Shown here: positions 34,904 through 44,720 of the stretch, piece by piece | Numbering within the stretch: the stretch's first letter is position 1 | Layout: each line of letters starts with the position of its first letter | Position numbers and translations under genes: made by a program | From: Arthrobacter sp. StoSoilB22 | GTDB lineage: Bacteria; Actinomycetota; Actinomycetes; Actinomycetales; Micrococcaceae | DNA length: 64,000 bases | Reading direction: 5' to 3' | NCBI RefSeq assembly: GCF_019977315.1 | Contig: NZ_AP024652.1 | Span: 1,612,001 to 1,676,000, forward strand | The notes under the pieces: model-generated | What the model was told of the DNA's origin: nothing | The model's input: only the letters and a program-made list of their open reading frames with translations | Database searches by the model: none

Positions 34904-35872
34904 ATGGATGAAACCGCCGCAATTCCCGCCCGGCAGCCCGCAGATGCGGATGCTCCGGTGACACTTTCCAGCCTCACTGGTTTGACGTTTTCAAAGGGCC
35001 ACGGAACAGGCAACGACTTTGTCCTGATTGCCGATCCTGGCGACGCGCATGGGATCACCGCCGAGCACGTGGCGCAGTTGTGCGACCGCCATGTGGGCAT
35101 CGGCGGCGATGGCCTCATCCGAGCGGTGCCTTCCCGCTTTCTGCCCGAAGGCCGCGTCGCCCTGGAAGAGGATGCGGACGCTGAGTGGTTCATGGACTAC
35201 CGCAACGGTGATGGTTCGCTCTCCGAAATGTGTGGCAATGGCGTGCGCGTCTTCGTTCATTTCCTGATCGCGGAGGGCTTGGTGGACCTGGGGCCCGGGC
35301 AGACCCTCACTATCGGCACACGCGGTGGCGTAAAAAAGGTTGTACGCACGGTCAACGGCTATGCCGTGGATATGGGCCCGTGGGAGTTCATTTTCCCCGA
35401 GGAAGCCACCAGCAAGGCCATGGATGCACTGGTCAGCGCCGAGGGCCTGGAAGTGCCAAGGCCCGGACTCTCCGTCAGCATGGGCAATCCCCACACGGTA
35501 GTTGCCCTTGCGGAACTTAGCGAGCTTTCAGCCACACAACTGTTCAAGGCGCCCGTGGTTGATCCCAAGCCCGCCAATGGAACCAACGTCGAGTTTGTGG
35601 TCCCCGCTGAGCCGTTGGTAGAAGACGGTATAGGGACCATCACCATGCGCGTTCACGAGCGTGGCGTGGGGGAGACACAGTCCTGCGGCACCGGCGCGTG
35701 TGCCGCCGCGGTCGCTATCCGTCACTGGGCGGGGGATACGGCCCCGAACGACTGGCACGTCAAGGTGCCGGGCGGCGTCGTGGGTGTGAAGTTCTTCCCC
35801 GGGGCAGGCGGCCGTGAGCATGTGGAACTCAGCGGCCCGGCCGTGATTGTGGCTACTGGGACGCTTTCCTGA
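34904..35872 (+). CDS. dapF: Diaminopimelate epimerase
   Basis: 322 residues; converts LL- to meso-diaminopimelate for lysine and peptidoglycan. The two catalytic cysteines are in [11 protein letters not shown] and [14 protein letters not shown]. The N-terminus has about 20 extra residues before [14 protein letters not shown]. The ATG lies six bases after TAGCCT (34892-34897), so it is probably leaderless. Its 3' end overlaps the convergent methyltransferase by 20 bases. Confidence 0.96.
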   Translation: MDETAAIPARQPADADAPVTLSSLTGLTFSKGHGTGNDFVLIADPGDAHGITAEHVAQLCDRHVGIGGDGLIRAVPSRFLPEGRVALEEDADAEWFMDYRNGDGSLSEMCGNGVRVFVHFLIAEGLVDLGPGQTLTIGTRGGVKKVVRTVNGYAVDMGPWEFIFPEEATSKAMDALVSAEGLEVPRPGLSVSMGNPHTVVALAELSELSATQLFKAPVVDPKPANGTNVEFVVPAEPLVEDGIGTITMRVHERGVGETQSCGTGACAAAVAIRHWAGDTAPNDWHVKVPGGVVGVKFFPGAGGREHVELSGPAVIVATGTLS

Positions 35873-36467
35873 CCCGGATGATCCTGAACGTTTTGGACGT
35901 GCTTTCACGGGAGACCGTGTAAGAACTGTCCAGTTCGGCGGCGAGCCACCGCTGGAGGGAGTCCGAGCCCAGGTTCTTCTGCACAACCAACCAGGCGTTG
36001 CCTCCCGGCGCCAGCCGGGGCAGCCACGTCAGCAGCAGCGAGTGGAGCTCGTCCTTGCCGATGCGGATGGGCGGGTTGGACCAGATGGTGTCGAATTCGA
36101 CGGCGGGATCCACCTCGTGCGGGAGGCTGGCGGTGACGTTGCCGAGGCCGAGCGCCGCGGCGTTCTCATTGGTCAAGGTGATGCAACGCTCGTTGACGTC
36201 AACGGCGTGCACGTGAGCATGTGGCGCCATCAGGCCCAACGTGAGCGCAATCGGACCCCAGCCGCAGCCAATGTCCAGAAGGTGACCCGTGGGTGACGGC
36301 GGTGGAACTTCGGAGAAAAGTACTGCAGTGCCTTTGTCCACGCCGTCGGGGCTGAAGATACCCGACGAGGTCTGCAGCCGGCGCGTGGCTCCAGCAAGTT
36401 CCACGGTTAGTGGCTTGCGCGTGAATGGTCCGGCCGGTTGGGCGGTGAAATAGTGTGCAGACTCCAT
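35853..36467 (-). CDS. RsmC-like class I methyltransferase
   Basis: 204 residues of the small MTS domain found in 16S rRNA guanine methyltransferases: [32 protein letters not shown] (SAM site) and the catalytic NPPIRIGK for base N2 methylation. Only the catalytic half of E. coli RsmC is present, as is usual in actinobacteria. The ATG follows AGATTA on the plus strand (TAATCT on the coding strand, 36481-36476) by eight bases. Confidence 0.85.
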   Translation of the reverse strand: MESAHYFTAQPAGPFTRKPLTVELAGATRRLQTSSGIFSPDGVDKGTAVLFSEVPPPSPTGHLLDIGCGWGPIALTLGLMAPHAHVHAVDVNERCITLTNENAAALGLGNVTASLPHEVDPAVEFDTIWSNPPIRIGKDELHSLLLTWLPRLAPGGNAWLVVQKNLGSDSLQRWLAAELDSSYTVSRESTSKTFRIIRVRKASQ

Positions 36468-36540
36468 AATTTGCCAGATTAGTTGGCTAATGGCGGCTTG
36501 GGAAACCGCATCCGTCCGTGGTTGGCTTGACAGCGGCTGC

Positions 36541-36979
36541 TAAAGTGAAACGCATGTTCTTGATCTTTGAGTAATCAGCCCACAACGCCAAGTCATCAGG
36601 CGTTCATGGTACCGCCCGCGACGCAGGCCCGGTTCGGCATTTTGCCCATGCCGGCCTTTCCGCCCGGCAGGTCCTTAAGGCTTTGTCCGTTTGCTCCTCA
36701 TGTGGGGCCGGACACTCTGAAGATCCCCGCTCGTTTGTGCAGTGGACCGTGGTGTAACGCGGCCCTGTGTTGCAGCCGGCGGAACATCCTCACCTCGGCC
36801 CAAGGACCCTCCTGCGGATTCCATCACGCCACTTTTACAACAGCCGCCCTCCGCAAGAGGGGTGGCCGTTCAGGACACAGGAGGCCCTTTTGGCCGATGC
36901 CCGTCAGCCCAGCGCGAATAGCGCCCCATCGAGCAGCAAACAGCACTATTCTGGAATTGCCGAACAGTCTAAGGAGACC
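36541..36979 (+). promoter_or_regulatory. hflX promoter and long leader
   Basis: TAAAGT at 36541-36546 is a good -10. Transcription would start about eight bases later, at the ATG of a six-codon ORF, giving a leader of about 425 bases before hflX. The leader has several GC hairpins: CGGCAT/ATGCCG at 36635-36653 followed by GCCTTTCC, and a GCCGCCCTC/GAGGGGTGGC stem around 36843-36868. None ends in a clean U-run. hflX itself has a normal ribosome binding site AAGGAG. Confidence 0.55.
36554..36574 (+). CDS. Putative leaderless leader peptide (6 residues) upstream of hflX
   Basis: ATG TTC TTG ATC TTT GAG TAA encodes MFLIFE. It begins seven bases after the -10 box TAAAGT, the same geometry as the leaderless genes in this window, so the predicted mRNA would begin with this ORF. 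Short upstream ORFs controlling HflX-type ribosome-splitting factors are known in Listeria. Coding itself cannot be proved from sequence. Confidence 0.4.
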   Translation: MFLIFE

Positions 36980-38542
36980 ATGACCACCCAGAAGCACTCC
37001 GGATCCGATTCCGACGCCCAGGACATGAGTCCTGAACAAATCCAGGCCGTGATCGACCGGATTCTTTCCAAGGATGTACCTGCGCAGGCATCCGACGACA
37101 ACGACGCCAACGGTGTGTTCGGCAAGGCGCAGGCGATTTCCACGCTGGACCAGGAACACAGTATTTATGACGGCGACCAGGAAGACCTGGCCGAACGCCG
37201 CGCCCTTCGGCGTACCGCGGGACTGTCCACCGAACTCGAGGACGTCACAGAGGTCGAATACCGGCAGCTGCGCCTGGAGCGCGTTGTCCTGGCCGGCCTG
37301 TGGACGGAGGGGACTCTTGCTGATGCGGAGAACTCCCTCCGTGAGCTCGCCGCCCTTGCCGAAACGGCTGGATCCGAGGTGCTGGACGGTATTGTTCAGC
37401 GCCGGCAGAAGCCGGACCCCGGGACCTTCCTCGGATCCGGCAAGGCCCAGGAGCTCAAGGACATCGTCGCCGCCACCGGCGCAGACACCGTAGTAGTGGA
37501 CACGGAGCTTGCCCCGTCACAGCGACGCGGCCTTGAGGACATCGTGAAGGTCAAGGTAGTCGACCGGACCACACTGATCCTGGACATCTTCGCCCAGCAC
37601 GCCAAGAGCCGCGAAGGCAAGGCCCAGGTTGAGCTCGCACAGCTCGAATACCTGCTCCCGAGGCTTCGTGGTTGGGGTGACTCCATGTCCCGTCAGGCCG
37701 GTGGCCAGGTGGGTGGAGCAGGCGCCGGCATGGGCTCGCGCGGTCCTGGTGAAACCAAGATCGAACTCGATAGGCGGCGAATCCGCACCCGCATGGCCAA
37801 GCTGCGTCGCGAAATAGCCGCGATGAAGCCGGCGCGCGAGACTAAGCGCGCCAACCGCCGTCGTAATGCTGTTCCGTCCGTCGCCATCGCCGGGTACACG
37901 AACGCCGGCAAGTCGTCCCTCCTGAACCGCCTCACGGACGCCGGTGTCCTGGTGGAGAACGCCCTGTTCGCCACCTTGGATCCCACGGTCCGCAAGGCGC
38001 AAACTCCGGATGGCATCGGCTACACCCTGGCAGATACCGTTGGGTTCGTTCGTTCATTGCCCACCCAGCTGATTGAGGCTTTCCGGTCTACATTGGAGGA
38101 AGTGGCGGACGCAGACCTGATCCTCCATGTGGTGGATGCATCACACCCCGATCCTGAGGGCCAGATCGCTGCTGTAAGGACCGTTTTCACCGAAGTGGAT
38201 GCCCGTAAGGTTCCTGAAATCATCGTCCTCAACAAGGTCGATGTCGCGGATCCTTTTGTGGTGGAGCGCCTCAAGCAGAAGGAACCCCGCCACGCAGTGG
38301 TGTCCACCCGTACGGGCCAGGGCATTGCCGAACTGTTGGAAGACATCAGCCGATCCATTCCCCGGCCGGGCGTGCGCCTTGAACTGCTCATTCCCTACGA
38401 CCGCGGGGAAATGATCAACAAACTGCACAATTCCGACTCGGAAATCCTCAGCCTTGAGCACGAGGAGAACGGGACCCGCGTAGTGGTCATGGTGCGCGAA
38501 GGCCTGGCCGCCGAACTGGAGTCATTCGTCAGCAATGGTTGA
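36980..38542 (+). CDS. hflX: GTPase HflX
   Basis: 520 residues; ribosome-splitting GTPase that rescues stalled or antibiotic-blocked ribosomes. An acidic N-terminal extension (about 1-90) precedes the HflX domain (GTFLGSGKAQELKDIVAATGADTVVVD; GPGETKIELDRRRIRTR) and the G domain (G1 GYTNAGKSSLLN, G3 DTVGFV, G4 NKVD). The ATG is set by AAGGAG at 36971-36976. It overlaps the helicase gene by eight bases. Confidence 0.95.
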   Translation: MTTQKHSGSDSDAQDMSPEQIQAVIDRILSKDVPAQASDDNDANGVFGKAQAISTLDQEHSIYDGDQEDLAERRALRRTAGLSTELEDVTEVEYRQLRLERVVLAGLWTEGTLADAENSLRELAALAETAGSEVLDGIVQRRQKPDPGTFLGSGKAQELKDIVAATGADTVVVDTELAPSQRRGLEDIVKVKVVDRTTLILDIFAQHAKSREGKAQVELAQLEYLLPRLRGWGDSMSRQAGGQVGGAGAGMGSRGPGETKIELDRRRIRTRMAKLRREIAAMKPARETKRANRRRNAVPSVAIAGYTNAGKSSLLNRLTDAGVLVENALFATLDPTVRKAQTPDGIGYTLADTVGFVRSLPTQLIEAFRSTLEEVADADLILHVVDASHPDPEGQIAAVRTVFTEVDARKVPEIIVLNKVDVADPFVVERLKQKEPRHAVVSTRTGQGIAELLEDISRSIPRPGVRLELLIPYDRGEMINKLHNSDSEILSLEHEENGTRVVVMVREGLAAELESFVSNG

Positions 38543-40595
38543 GAAGGTGGCGGCGGACGCCGTCAAGTCGGTGGGGGAGAAAGCCACCCTCGAGTTGTTG
38601 GACCGGGCTGTTGCCGGCATGGGCGGACAAAGCCGTGCGGGTCAGCATGAAATGGCCAAGCATGTGACCCGGGCTATTGAAACCGGGGAGCATTTGCTGG
38701 TTCAAGCGGGAACGGGAACGGGCAAGTCTTTGGCTTACCTTATTCCGTTGATCGCTCACTCCATGGACAGCAACAAACCGACGCTGGTGTCCACCGCCAC
38801 CCTGGCACTCCAGACCCAGATTGTCGGCCGTGATCTTCCCCGGCTGCTGGAGACCATCAACCCTGCCCTTGAGCGCCCCGTCAACGTGGCGTTGGTCAAG
38901 GGCAGGGCCAATTATGTGTGCCTGCAGAAGCTTGAAGGCGGGTTCCCCAGCGAGGAGCCCTCCGAAGGGCAGCTGTTCTCCCTGGGGGAGGACACCAGCG
39001 TCCCTCACTTTGCTGCCTCCACGGGTGGACCCCAATCGCAGCTGGGCAAGGAAGTGGTCCGCCTCAGGGAATGGGCGGAGAAGACCACTACCGGAGACCG
39101 CGACGAACTCATGCCCGGCGTCACCGACAGGGCTTGGCGGCAGGTTTCCGTCACGTCCATGGAGTGCCTGGGTGCCCAGAAGTGCCCCGTGGCAGAAGAG
39201 TGCTTCAGTGAGCTGGCCCGTTCAAGGGCTGGTGAGGCCGACGTCGTAGTCACCAACCATGCCATGTTGGCCGTCAGCGCCTTTGAAGGCCTGGCTGTCT
39301 TGCCCGAGTACGACGTCGTGGTGGTTGATGAGGCGCACGAGCTTCAGGACCGGGTAACCGGAGCCGTTTCAGGACAGTTATCCGTGGCCATGGTCCACGC
39401 GGCGGCATCAAGTGCCCGCAAGCATACGGCCATCACCGTGGACGCCCTCAACGCAGCTGCGGACAGCTTGGATATGGCCATAGCTGGCGTGCCCAACGGT
39501 CTGTTGCCCAACGGCCTCAACGACGAACAGCTGGATTGCCTTGACCAATTGCGGGACGCCACGCGCGCCGCGCTCTCGGACTCGAAGACGGATTCTTCAA
39601 ACGCGGTCGACGGCGGACGGCAGCTTGCGCGCTCACGGCTCATGCTCATCCTGGAACTGTGCGAGCGGATGCTCGCCGCGAAGGAGAACCGCGAAGTGGT
39701 CTGGTTCTCGCGGAACAGCACGTTCGACCCCCAGCAGGGATATTCTCCGCCGGACGAGACAGCTCCTGCATTGATTAATATTGCCCCGCTCAGTGTGGCG
39801 GGGCGGCTTCGAGAGGGGCTCTTTGCCGGCCATACTGTGGTGCTGACCTCTGCGACCCTGGCCATCGGCTCGGCCTTCGAGCCCGCCGCGGGTGGTCTTG
39901 GCCTGATTGGAGACGGCGCGCCGAGCTGGACGGGCATTGATGTGGGATCGCCCTTCGACTATCCCAAACAGGGTGTTCTATACGTGGCAAAGCACCTGCC
40001 CAAACCGGGCCGCGGTACTTCGCCGGAGGCGCTGGACGAATTGGAAGACCTCATCCGGGCGTCCGGGGGCGGAGCGCTTTGCCTGTTCTCCTCGCGGCGT
40101 GCTGCCGAAGAAGCCGCCGATGCCATGCGGCTCCGGCTGGATGTGGACATTCTCTGTCAGGGAGAATCCACCATGGCGGCCCTGGTGAAGCAATTCGCGG
40201 ACGAGCCAGATACGTGCCTCTTCGGAACCATGTCCCTGTGGCAGGGGGTAGACGTTCCGGGTGGCTCATGCCGACTGGTGGTTATTGACCGCATTCCCTT
40301 CCCACGTCCTGACGATCCCCTGATGACTGCCCGTTCCCGGGCGGTTGCCCAATCGGGCGGGAACGGTTTCATGGCCGTGTCAGCCACGCACGCTGCCATT
40401 CGGCTGGCGCAGGGCGCTGGCCGACTGATCCGCTCGACGGGAGACAAAGGGGTGGTCGCGGTACTCGACTCCAGGCTTTCGACCGAGCGCTACGGGGGCT
40501 TTCTACGTGCCGCCCTGCCGCCGTTCTGGGCCACCACGGACCGGTCGGTGGTTCGAGGCGTTCTGGAACGTCTGGGCTCGGCTAAAGCCCCGTAA
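38535..40595 (+). CDS. dinG: DinG/XPD-family ATP-dependent DNA helicase
   Basis: 686 residues, superfamily 2 helicase. Walker A QAGTGTGKSLAYLIPL, a four-cysteine Fe-S segment (YVCLQKLEGG, then MECLGAQKCPVAEEC), DEAH box VVVDEAHELQDR, and C-terminal motifs FGTMSLWQGVDVPGGSCRLVVIDRIPFPRPDDP and QGAGRLIRS. It unwinds damaged or structured DNA. No SOS box is seen before it; it is coupled to hflX and faces lexA across a terminator. Confidence 0.92.
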   Translation: MVEKVAADAVKSVGEKATLELLDRAVAGMGGQSRAGQHEMAKHVTRAIETGEHLLVQAGTGTGKSLAYLIPLIAHSMDSNKPTLVSTATLALQTQIVGRDLPRLLETINPALERPVNVALVKGRANYVCLQKLEGGFPSEEPSEGQLFSLGEDTSVPHFAASTGGPQSQLGKEVVRLREWAEKTTTGDRDELMPGVTDRAWRQVSVTSMECLGAQKCPVAEECFSELARSRAGEADVVVTNHAMLAVSAFEGLAVLPEYDVVVVDEAHELQDRVTGAVSGQLSVAMVHAAASSARKHTAITVDALNAAADSLDMAIAGVPNGLLPNGLNDEQLDCLDQLRDATRAALSDSKTDSSNAVDGGRQLARSRLMLILELCERMLAAKENREVVWFSRNSTFDPQQGYSPPDETAPALINIAPLSVAGRLREGLFAGHTVVLTSATLAIGSAFEPAAGGLGLIGDGAPSWTGIDVGSPFDYPKQGVLYVAKHLPKPGRGTSPEALDELEDLIRASGGGALCLFSSRRAAEEAADAMRLRLDVDILCQGESTMAALVKQFADEPDTCLFGTMSLWQGVDVPGGSCRLVVIDRIPFPRPDDPLMTARSRAVAQSGGNGFMAVSATHAAIRLAQGAGRLIRSTGDKGVVAVLDSRLSTERYGGFLRAALPPFWATTDRSVVRGVLERLGSAKAP

Positions 40596-40597
40596 TG

Positions 40598-40643
40598 CAC
40601 AGCTTCCCGTGAACACCTGCTGGTGTCCACGGGAAGCTGCGTT
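40598..40643. terminator. Terminator between the convergent helicase and lexA genes
   Basis: GCACAGCTTCCCGTG and CACGGGAAGCTGCG form a 12-bp perfect core (40600-40611 with 40628-40639), extended inward by ACACC/GGTGT. GTTT follows on the plus strand. It probably works for both genes. Confidence 0.75.
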
Positions 40644-40659
40644 TAAAGGGCGTGAGCGC

Positions 40660-41403
40660 TTAAAGAGAGCGCAGTACCGAGACGACCTTGCCCATGATGG
40701 TGGCCTGATCTCCGAGGATGGGCTCGTACTGGGTGTTTTGGGGGAGCAGCCACGTGTGACCGTCCCGCTGCCGGAAAGTCTTCACGGTTGCTTCATCATC
40801 CAGCAGGGCGGCAACGATGTCGCCGTTGATGGCATCATTCTGTCGCCGGACCACCACCCAGTCGCCGTCACAGATAGCAGCATCGATCATGGAATCGCCG
40901 GCCACCTTCAGCATGAACAGTTCGCCATGCCCCACGAGTTGCCGTGGGAGTGCAAGCACGTCTTCCACCGTCTGGTCAGCCAGGATCGGTCCACCTGCCG
41001 CGATGCGCCCCACCAAGGGGACCATGGCGGTATCACTGGCGCTGGCTAGCTCGGTGACGGCCAGGCCACCGGCGCTGCGAAGGGTGGTCGGAGCGTCCAC
41101 ACCGGGGATGGGCCCGCCATCAAGGGTTAGGGGCATCAGCACTTCCATGGCGCGGGGACGCTTGGGGTCCCGGCGGAGGTAGCCGAGCTTCTCCAATTGG
41201 GACAACTGGTGCGTGACGCTGGACAAACTGGCCAGACCCACGGTGTCGCCGATTTCGCGCATGCTGGGAGGGTAGCCGTTGTCATTGACTGACCTCTGGA
41301 TGGTCTCCAGGATCTTTTTCTGCCGGACGGTCAGGCTTTTGGGACTCTTTTGAGGCTGTTGGCTCCGCAGGGGTGCCCCTCCGCCTGTGGCTTTCGCTGC
41401 CAT
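40660..41403 (-). CDS. lexA: SOS repressor LexA
   Basis: About 247 residues. Winged-helix DNA-binding domain ([44 protein letters not shown]) and S24 self-cleavage domain: Ala-Gly cleavage site in GRIAAGGPI, catalytic Ser in [19 protein letters not shown], catalytic Lys in [10 protein letters not shown] use ATG 41403; a TTG three codons upstream (41412) is possible. LexA-like boxes in its own upstream region indicate autoregulation. Confidence 0.96.
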   Translation of the reverse strand: MAAKATGGGAPLRSQQPQKSPKSLTVRQKKILETIQRSVNDNGYPPSMREIGDTVGLASLSSVTHQLSQLEKLGYLRRDPKRPRAMEVLMPLTLDGGPIPGVDAPTTLRSAGGLAVTELASASDTAMVPLVGRIAAGGPILADQTVEDVLALPRQLVGHGELFMLKVAGDSMIDAAICDGDWVVVRRQNDAINGDIVAALLDDEATVKTFRQRDGHTWLLPQNTQYEPILGDQATIMGKVVSVLRSL

Positions 41404-41535
41404 GTTCGCCAATGCCTTTCCATTCCGCCCTGATGAGGGCCAGGGGTGTCAGGTCTGCAAAAATGTCAGACCCTCCTGTTCCACTGAAACAGTGCTGCTT
41501 CTTCACTCAAACGTAGGGCAGGCACAGGCGTTTAT

Positions 41536-41549
41536 CAAACATTTGTTCT
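41536..41549. promoter_or_regulatory. LexA box 1 (lexA-proximal)
   Basis: CAAACATTTGTTCT matches CGAAC-N4-GTTCG with two deviations. It is the box nearest lexA, 133 bases before its ATG, and probably gives weaker autoregulation. Confidence 0.65.
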
Positions 41550-41602
41550 AGCGAGTCTCGACACCGTTCGTTGATAAGTGCTAAAAATGTCATAGCAAGG
41601 TT

Positions 41603-41616
41603 CGAATATGTGTTCT
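41603..41616. promoter_or_regulatory. LexA box 2
   Basis: CGAATATGTGTTCT matches the actinobacterial SOS box with two deviations. It lies midway between lexA and the LysM gene and could serve either promoter. Confidence 0.7.
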
Positions 41617-41636
41617 ATAAACCTGATGCTGAAGCT

Positions 41637-41665
41637 GGATGTTCGAACAAAGCGTTCGAACATCC
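41637..41665. promoter_or_regulatory. LexA box 3, within a 12-bp perfect inverted repeat
   Basis: GGATGTTCGAAC, five bases AAAGC, then its exact complement. Each arm contains the eight-base palindrome GTTCGAAC, so the site could hold one LexA dimer across CGAAC/GTTCG with a five-base gap, or two half-occupied dimers. It is closest to the LysM gene, 86 bases before its ATG. Confidence 0.75.
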
Positions 41666-41750
41666 GGGGCAGGCCCAGGGGAACACAAAGAATTGGCAGC
41701 CAGGCACCGGGCATCCCGGAGCGTGGCAATAGCTCAGAAGGGCTCAGCTC

Positions 41751-42110
41751 ATGTCCGCAGTCACTACGTTCGCTGATTTCCGTACTACCCAGGCACCCGC
41801 TCGCCTGCGCCTGACCCGAAGGGGACGGATCGTCTTCTTCGGCATCCCGGCCATGCTGTTGGTTGCAGCGTTGCTGAGTCTTGCCGGATTTATCAACTCC
41901 CCGGCCAAGGCAGCCGACTCGCAGTCCCAACTGCGTCCGCCTGTTGCCGTCACTGTTACAGTCCAGCCAGGTCAGTCCCTCTGGGGCATCGCCGGCGCTG
42001 CCGCTCCCGAGCGTGACCCCCGCGACGTCATCGCCGAGATCATCCAGCTCAACGACCTCCGGGGCGGCCGCATCCTGCCCGGCCAGCAGCTGTTCGTCCC
42101 TGCAAACTGA
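41751..42110 (+). CDS. SOS-associated LysM membrane protein divergent from lexA
   Basis: 119 residues: a basic N-terminus (RLRLTRRGR), one transmembrane segment (about 28-48), and a LysM peptidoglycan-binding domain (VTVQPGQSLWGIAGAAAPERDPRDVIAEIIQLNDLRGGRILPGQQLFVP). A LysM protein divergent from lexA is known in mycobacteria (Rv2719c), and small SOS-induced cell-division inhibitors occur at this place in related actinobacteria. It probably delays septation after DNA damage. Three LexA-like boxes lie upstream. Confidence 0.85.
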   Translation: MSAVTTFADFRTTQAPARLRLTRRGRIVFFGIPAMLLVAALLSLAGFINSPAKAADSQSQLRPPVAVTVTVQPGQSLWGIAGAAAPERDPRDVIAEIIQLNDLRGGRILPGQQLFVPAN

Positions 42111-42187
42111 TCCCTCGGCACCCGCAGAAATCAAGGGTCGGGCGTCACAGTTAGTCGGCAGTCCCGGCCGCCCCTTAAACTGGGTTG

Positions 42188-43306
42188 GTGAGTGACCAGC
42201 TTGAGCGACTTGACCGACTTCCCCTTCGGACCAACCTGCGTGGATTGAGCCCCTATGGCGCACCGCAGCTCGATGTCCCGATCCTGCTCAACGTCAACGA
42301 AAACACTCATGGCGTCCCCGCAGATGTCCAAGCCGCCATCACTGAGGCCGTGGCCGCTGCGGCCACCGGGCTGAACCGCTATCCGGACCGGGAGTTCACC
42401 GAACTTCGTGAAGCCTTGGCCGAGTACCTTGGCCACGGGCTTTCCCCGGACAACATCTGGGCGGCCAACGGATCCAACGAGGTCCTGCAGCAGATCCTCC
42501 AAGCCTTTGGTGGACCCGGCCGCAAGGCATTGGGCTTTCCTCCCACGTACTCCATGTACCCCCTGCTCGCGAGTGGCACTGACACCGAGTATGTCCGCGG
42601 AGTCCGCGCGGACGACTACGGGCTGGACGCCGAATCGGCCGCTGCTCAGGTCCGGGAAACGGGCGCCAACATCGTTTTCCTGTGCTCGCCCAACAACCCC
42701 ACAGGTACGGGCTTGGGATTGGACGTCGTGGAGGCTGTTTACGAGGCCGGCGAAGCCAGCCAGGCCATGGTGATCGTGGATGAGGCCTACCACGAGTTCG
42801 CACACGACAACACGCCGAGCGCCCTGACCCTGTTGCCCGGACGCGAGCGTCTGATCGTCTCGCGCACCATGAGCAAAGCATTCGCTTTGGCGGGCGCCAG
42901 GCTCGGATACATGGCGTCAGCCCCGGAAGTCACGGACGCCATCAGGCTGGTCCGTCTCCCATACCACCTCTCTGCCGTGACGCAGGCAACGGCCCTCGCT
43001 GCGCTGAATCACCGCGAAGCCCTCATGGCCGACGTCGAGGACATCAAGGTCCAGCGCGACAGGATTGTGACTGAACTGCTCCGCATGGGCCTCCAGCCTG
43101 CTGCTTCGGACTCCAACTACGTCTTCTTTGGGGGACTGGAGGATCCACACACTATCTGGCAGGGCCTGCTGGACGCCGGCGTGTTGATTCGCGACGTCGG
43201 TATCCCGGGGCATTTGCGTGTCACCGCTGGAACCGAGCCGGAAACTACTGCGTTCCTGGAGGCCTTGGAAGCCCTGCTGGACGGCACCGCGCCGCACCAC
43301 GCCTAA
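42188..43306 (+). CDS. hisC: Histidinol-phosphate aminotransferase
   Basis: 372 residues; PLP enzyme of histidine synthesis. Start [29 protein letters not shown] lysine in [18 protein letters not shown], Asn/Asp pocket in [12 protein letters not shown] and [11 protein letters not shown]. The GTG lies six bases after TAAACT (42176-42181) with no Shine-Dalgarno site; a TTG just upstream is ignored. First gene of the his run. Confidence 0.95.
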   Translation: MSDQLERLDRLPLRTNLRGLSPYGAPQLDVPILLNVNENTHGVPADVQAAITEAVAAAATGLNRYPDREFTELREALAEYLGHGLSPDNIWAANGSNEVLQQILQAFGGPGRKALGFPPTYSMYPLLASGTDTEYVRGVRADDYGLDAESAAAQVRETGANIVFLCSPNNPTGTGLGLDVVEAVYEAGEASQAMVIVDEAYHEFAHDNTPSALTLLPGRERLIVSRTMSKAFALAGARLGYMASAPEVTDAIRLVRLPYHLSAVTQATALAALNHREALMADVEDIKVQRDRIVTELLRMGLQPAASDSNYVFFGGLEDPHTIWQGLLDAGVLIRDVGIPGHLRVTAGTEPETTAFLEALEALLDGTAPHHA

Positions 43307-43353
43307 ACTTGTTCCTAGACCTAACCCACCCCTCCGTGTATAAGGATGTCCCA

Positions 43354-43980
43354 ATGAGCGAAACCGGCGCCGCGCCGACCGCTGCCCGCACCGCGCGCAT
43401 GGAGCGCACCACCAGTGAGTCTTCGGTCCTGGTGGAGATTAACCTGGATGGTTCAGGCGTCTCGGATATCAGCACTTCGGTTCCGTTCTACGACCACATG
43501 CTGACGGCTCTGTGCAAGCATTCCCTGATTGACATGACCGTCAAAGCTACTGGCGACACCCACATTGACGCCCACCACACGGTGGAAGACGTCGCCATTA
43601 CCTTCGGCGAGGTCCTCCGAACGGCGCTGGGCAATAAAGCCGGTATTCGTCGCTTTGGTGAAGCCACGGTTCCTTTGGACGAAGCCTTGGCGCACGCCGT
43701 CGTTGATGTTTCCGGACGACCCTACCTGGTGCACGGTGGCGAGCCGGTCGGACAGGAATACCACCTGATCGGCGGACACTTCACGGGATCGTTGACCCGT
43801 CACGTTTTTGAAGCAATTACGCTTCACGCCGGAATCTGCCTCCACATGAACGTCCTGGCCGGCCGCGACCCCCACCACATCGTTGAGGCCCAGTTCAAAG
43901 CCTTTGCCCGCGCGTTGCGTGCAGCTGTTGAGTCCGATCCCCGTGTGGAGGGCATTCCCTCCACTAAGGGCGCACTATGA
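43354..43980 (+). CDS. hisB: Imidazoleglycerol-phosphate dehydratase
   Basis: 208 residues. Metal-binding repeats [14 protein letters not shown] and [21 protein letters not shown], and a second set [16 protein letters not shown]. The ATG at 43354 follows AAGGA; the frame is open upstream but unrelated. It overlaps hisH by ATGA. Confidence 0.96.
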   Translation: MSETGAAPTAARTARMERTTSESSVLVEINLDGSGVSDISTSVPFYDHMLTALCKHSLIDMTVKATGDTHIDAHHTVEDVAITFGEVLRTALGNKAGIRRFGEATVPLDEALAHAVVDVSGRPYLVHGGEPVGQEYHLIGGHFTGSLTRHVFEAITLHAGICLHMNVLAGRDPHHIVEAQFKAFARALRAAVESDPRVEGIPSTKGAL

Positions 43981-44720
43981 GCGGCCAGATTCTGAACAAT
44001 GGAGCCGTGGCCGACGCCATAGCGTCCGTAAAGCCGGAGTCGCCTGAAGGCAAGCCAACCGTCACCGTGTTGGACTATGGATCGGGCAACGTTCGCTCTG
44101 CCGTCCGCGCCCTCGAACGTGCGGGCGCGCACGTGGTGTTGAGCTCCAAGCCTGAGGACGTGCTCAACGCTGATGGTCTGGTGGTGCCCGGAGTTGGTGC
44201 CTACGAGACCGTGATGAAGGAACTCAAGTCCGTTGATGCCATCCGCATGATAGGGCGTCGGGTTGCCGGTGGCCGTCCTGTGCTGGCCATCTGCGTGGGT
44301 TTGCAGGTTCTCTTCGAAGCCGGAGTTGAGCACGGCACCGAGTCCGAAGGCATGGCTGAGTGGCCAGGCAAGGTTGAGCTCCTTCCCGCTCCAGTGGTGC
44401 CGCACATGGGTTGGAACACCGTGGACGTCCCCGAAGGCTCAAAGCTGTTCGAAGGTGTTGAACAGGAACGCTTCTATTTTGTGCACTCTTACGGAGTCCA
44501 GGAGTGGAACTTCGACGTCGTTCAGCCCCGTATGGCTCCTCCCATGGTGACGTGGTCCGAGCACGGTGCACGCTTCATTGCCGCAGTGGAAAACGGCCCG
44601 CTCTGCGCCACGCAGTTCCACCCGGAGAAGTCAGGGGATGCCGGGGCCCGGCTCCTGCGAAACTGGGTGGATAGCCTCCGTAAGCCCGCTTCGAAAGAAT
44701 CCGGAAGCGGTGCCGCTTAG
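43977..44720 (+). CDS. hisH: Imidazole glycerol phosphate synthase, glutaminase subunit
   Basis: 247 residues; class I glutaminase that supplies ammonia to HisF. Catalytic Cys in [14 protein letters not shown], His and Glu in [11 protein letters not shown]. About 28 residues precede the usual start ([22 protein letters not shown]). hisF is not in the window. A 52-residue membrane protein gene begins directly after its stop. Confidence 0.95.
   Translation: MSGQILNNGAVADAIASVKPESPEGKPTVTVLDYGSGNVRSAVRALERAGAHVVLSSKPEDVLNADGLVVPGVGAYETVMKELKSVDAIRMIGRRVAGGRPVLAICVGLQVLFEAGVEHGTESEGMAEWPGKVELLPAPVVPHMGWNTVDVPEGSKLFEGVEQERFYFVHSYGVQEWNFDVVQPRMAPPMVTWSEHGARFIAAVENGPLCATQFHPEKSGDAGARLLRNWVDSLRKPASKESGSGAA

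Noticed and set aside
36527..36546. TTGACA as the -35 partner of the hflX leader promoter
   Set aside because: Only eight bases separate it from TAAAGT, so it cannot be its -35 box.
36567..36983. A 138-codon frame (TTG start) that fills the hflX leader and overlaps the hflX ATG by ATGA
   Set aside because: The composition is Pro/Arg/Cys-rich without a recognisable fold, third-position GC is lower than in neighbouring genes and no ribosome binding site is visible. The ATGA overlap is intriguing but probably chance.
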